Of a stretch of 18,651 nucleotides of DNA, positions 18,634-18,651 are shown one piece after another. Source of the DNA: JBMOUD01 sp049319665 (GTDB taxonomy: Bacteria; Pseudomonadota; Gammaproteobacteria; Enterobacterales; Enterobacteriaceae); contig NZ_JBMOUD010000030.1 of assembly GCF_049319665.1 (NCBI RefSeq), positions 1 through 18,651 on the forward strand, in the 5' to 3' direction. The notes below the pieces were generated by a model. It ran no database searches. It was not told the DNA's origin and worked only from the letters and a program-made list of their open reading frames with translations. How positions within the stretch are numbered: position 1 is the stretch's first letter; each line of letters starts with the position of its first letter. Both the position numbers and the translations under genes were made by a program.

Positions 18634-18651
18634 TCCACCGTTTTACTCAGG
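18576..18651. mobile_element. Probable end of an IS21-family insertion sequence
   Basis: The sequence from TGTCAACAACGGG at 18576 is unlike the gene it interrupts. It begins with TG and carries two direct copies of CAACGG-n8-TGATCCAC (18582-18603 and 18617-18638), 35 bases apart. Multiple terminal repeats containing a TGATCCAC-like core and a 5'-TG end are features of IS21-family (istA/istB) elements. The transposase genes and the other end are outside the window. Confidence 0.55.

Overview
The window is a stretch of a temperate tailed phage (prophage) of an enterobacterium. The evidence is a lysis cassette with a nested Rz/Rz1 pair, a complete head-packaging operon, siphovirus-type head-tail joining genes, a Rha regulator, and a secondary immunity region built like immI of Salmonella phage P22. 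Base composition looks mid-range (about 45-48% GC by eye). Together with an IbsC-like type I toxin and Sf6/P22-like parts this points to Enterobacterales, but the host genus cannot be fixed from the sequence.

Layout. (1) 28-1042: three short overlapping genes at the end of an early/middle operon; the last sits where a late antiterminator (Q) usually lies. (2) 1043-1344: a non-coding structured leader. (3) 1345-1760: a compact regulatory island on the minus strand. A strong promoter with a perfect palindrome over its -10 drives a 19-residue Ibs-type toxin and then a ribbon-helix-helix (RHH) gene. A Sib-like antisense RNA with its own promoter and terminator covers the toxin. (4) 1795-3298: terminator, then holin, GH24 endolysin, Rz with embedded Rz1, and a 30-residue ORF. 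(5) 3523-4059: rha. (6) 4186-4850: two broken starts of two unrelated small terminase genes, flanking an inverted cargo gene and a 17-bp tandem repeat. (7) 4921-14602: the virion operon, with small and large terminase, DUF4055-type portal, Mu F-like minor head protein, a small cargo gene with terminator, scaffold, major capsid, connector and completion genes, a 32-residue CxxCxxCxxC protein, tail tube with an Ig-like Big_2 domain, and a probable tail chaperone. (8) 14792-15842: a YafO-family toxin with a putative Phd/YafN-like antitoxin, closed by two terminators. (9) 15827-16327: an inverted orphan gene flanked by a 16-bp exact direct repeat. (10) 16509-18633: immI-like region with Mnt-like repressor (minus), three CACGGTG operators, Arc-like repressor, a sar-like antisense RNA, an Ant-like antirepressor, and a second BRO-N antirepressor whose 3' end is cut by what looks like the end of an IS21-family insertion sequence. 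No tape-measure gene appears before the window ends, so the immunity block seems to split the tail operon.

How it works together. The lysis and virion genes are plus-strand and closely packed, consistent with one late transcript. Minus-strand and terminator-bounded genes (RHH/ibs, 4297-4755, 9455-9712, TA pair, 15828-16301, mnt-like) are accessory insertions with their own control. The most unusual parts are the repressor-linked Ibs/Sib module, the small-terminase graveyard, and the repeat-flanked orphan gene. Family assignments are from remembered motifs; no search was run.
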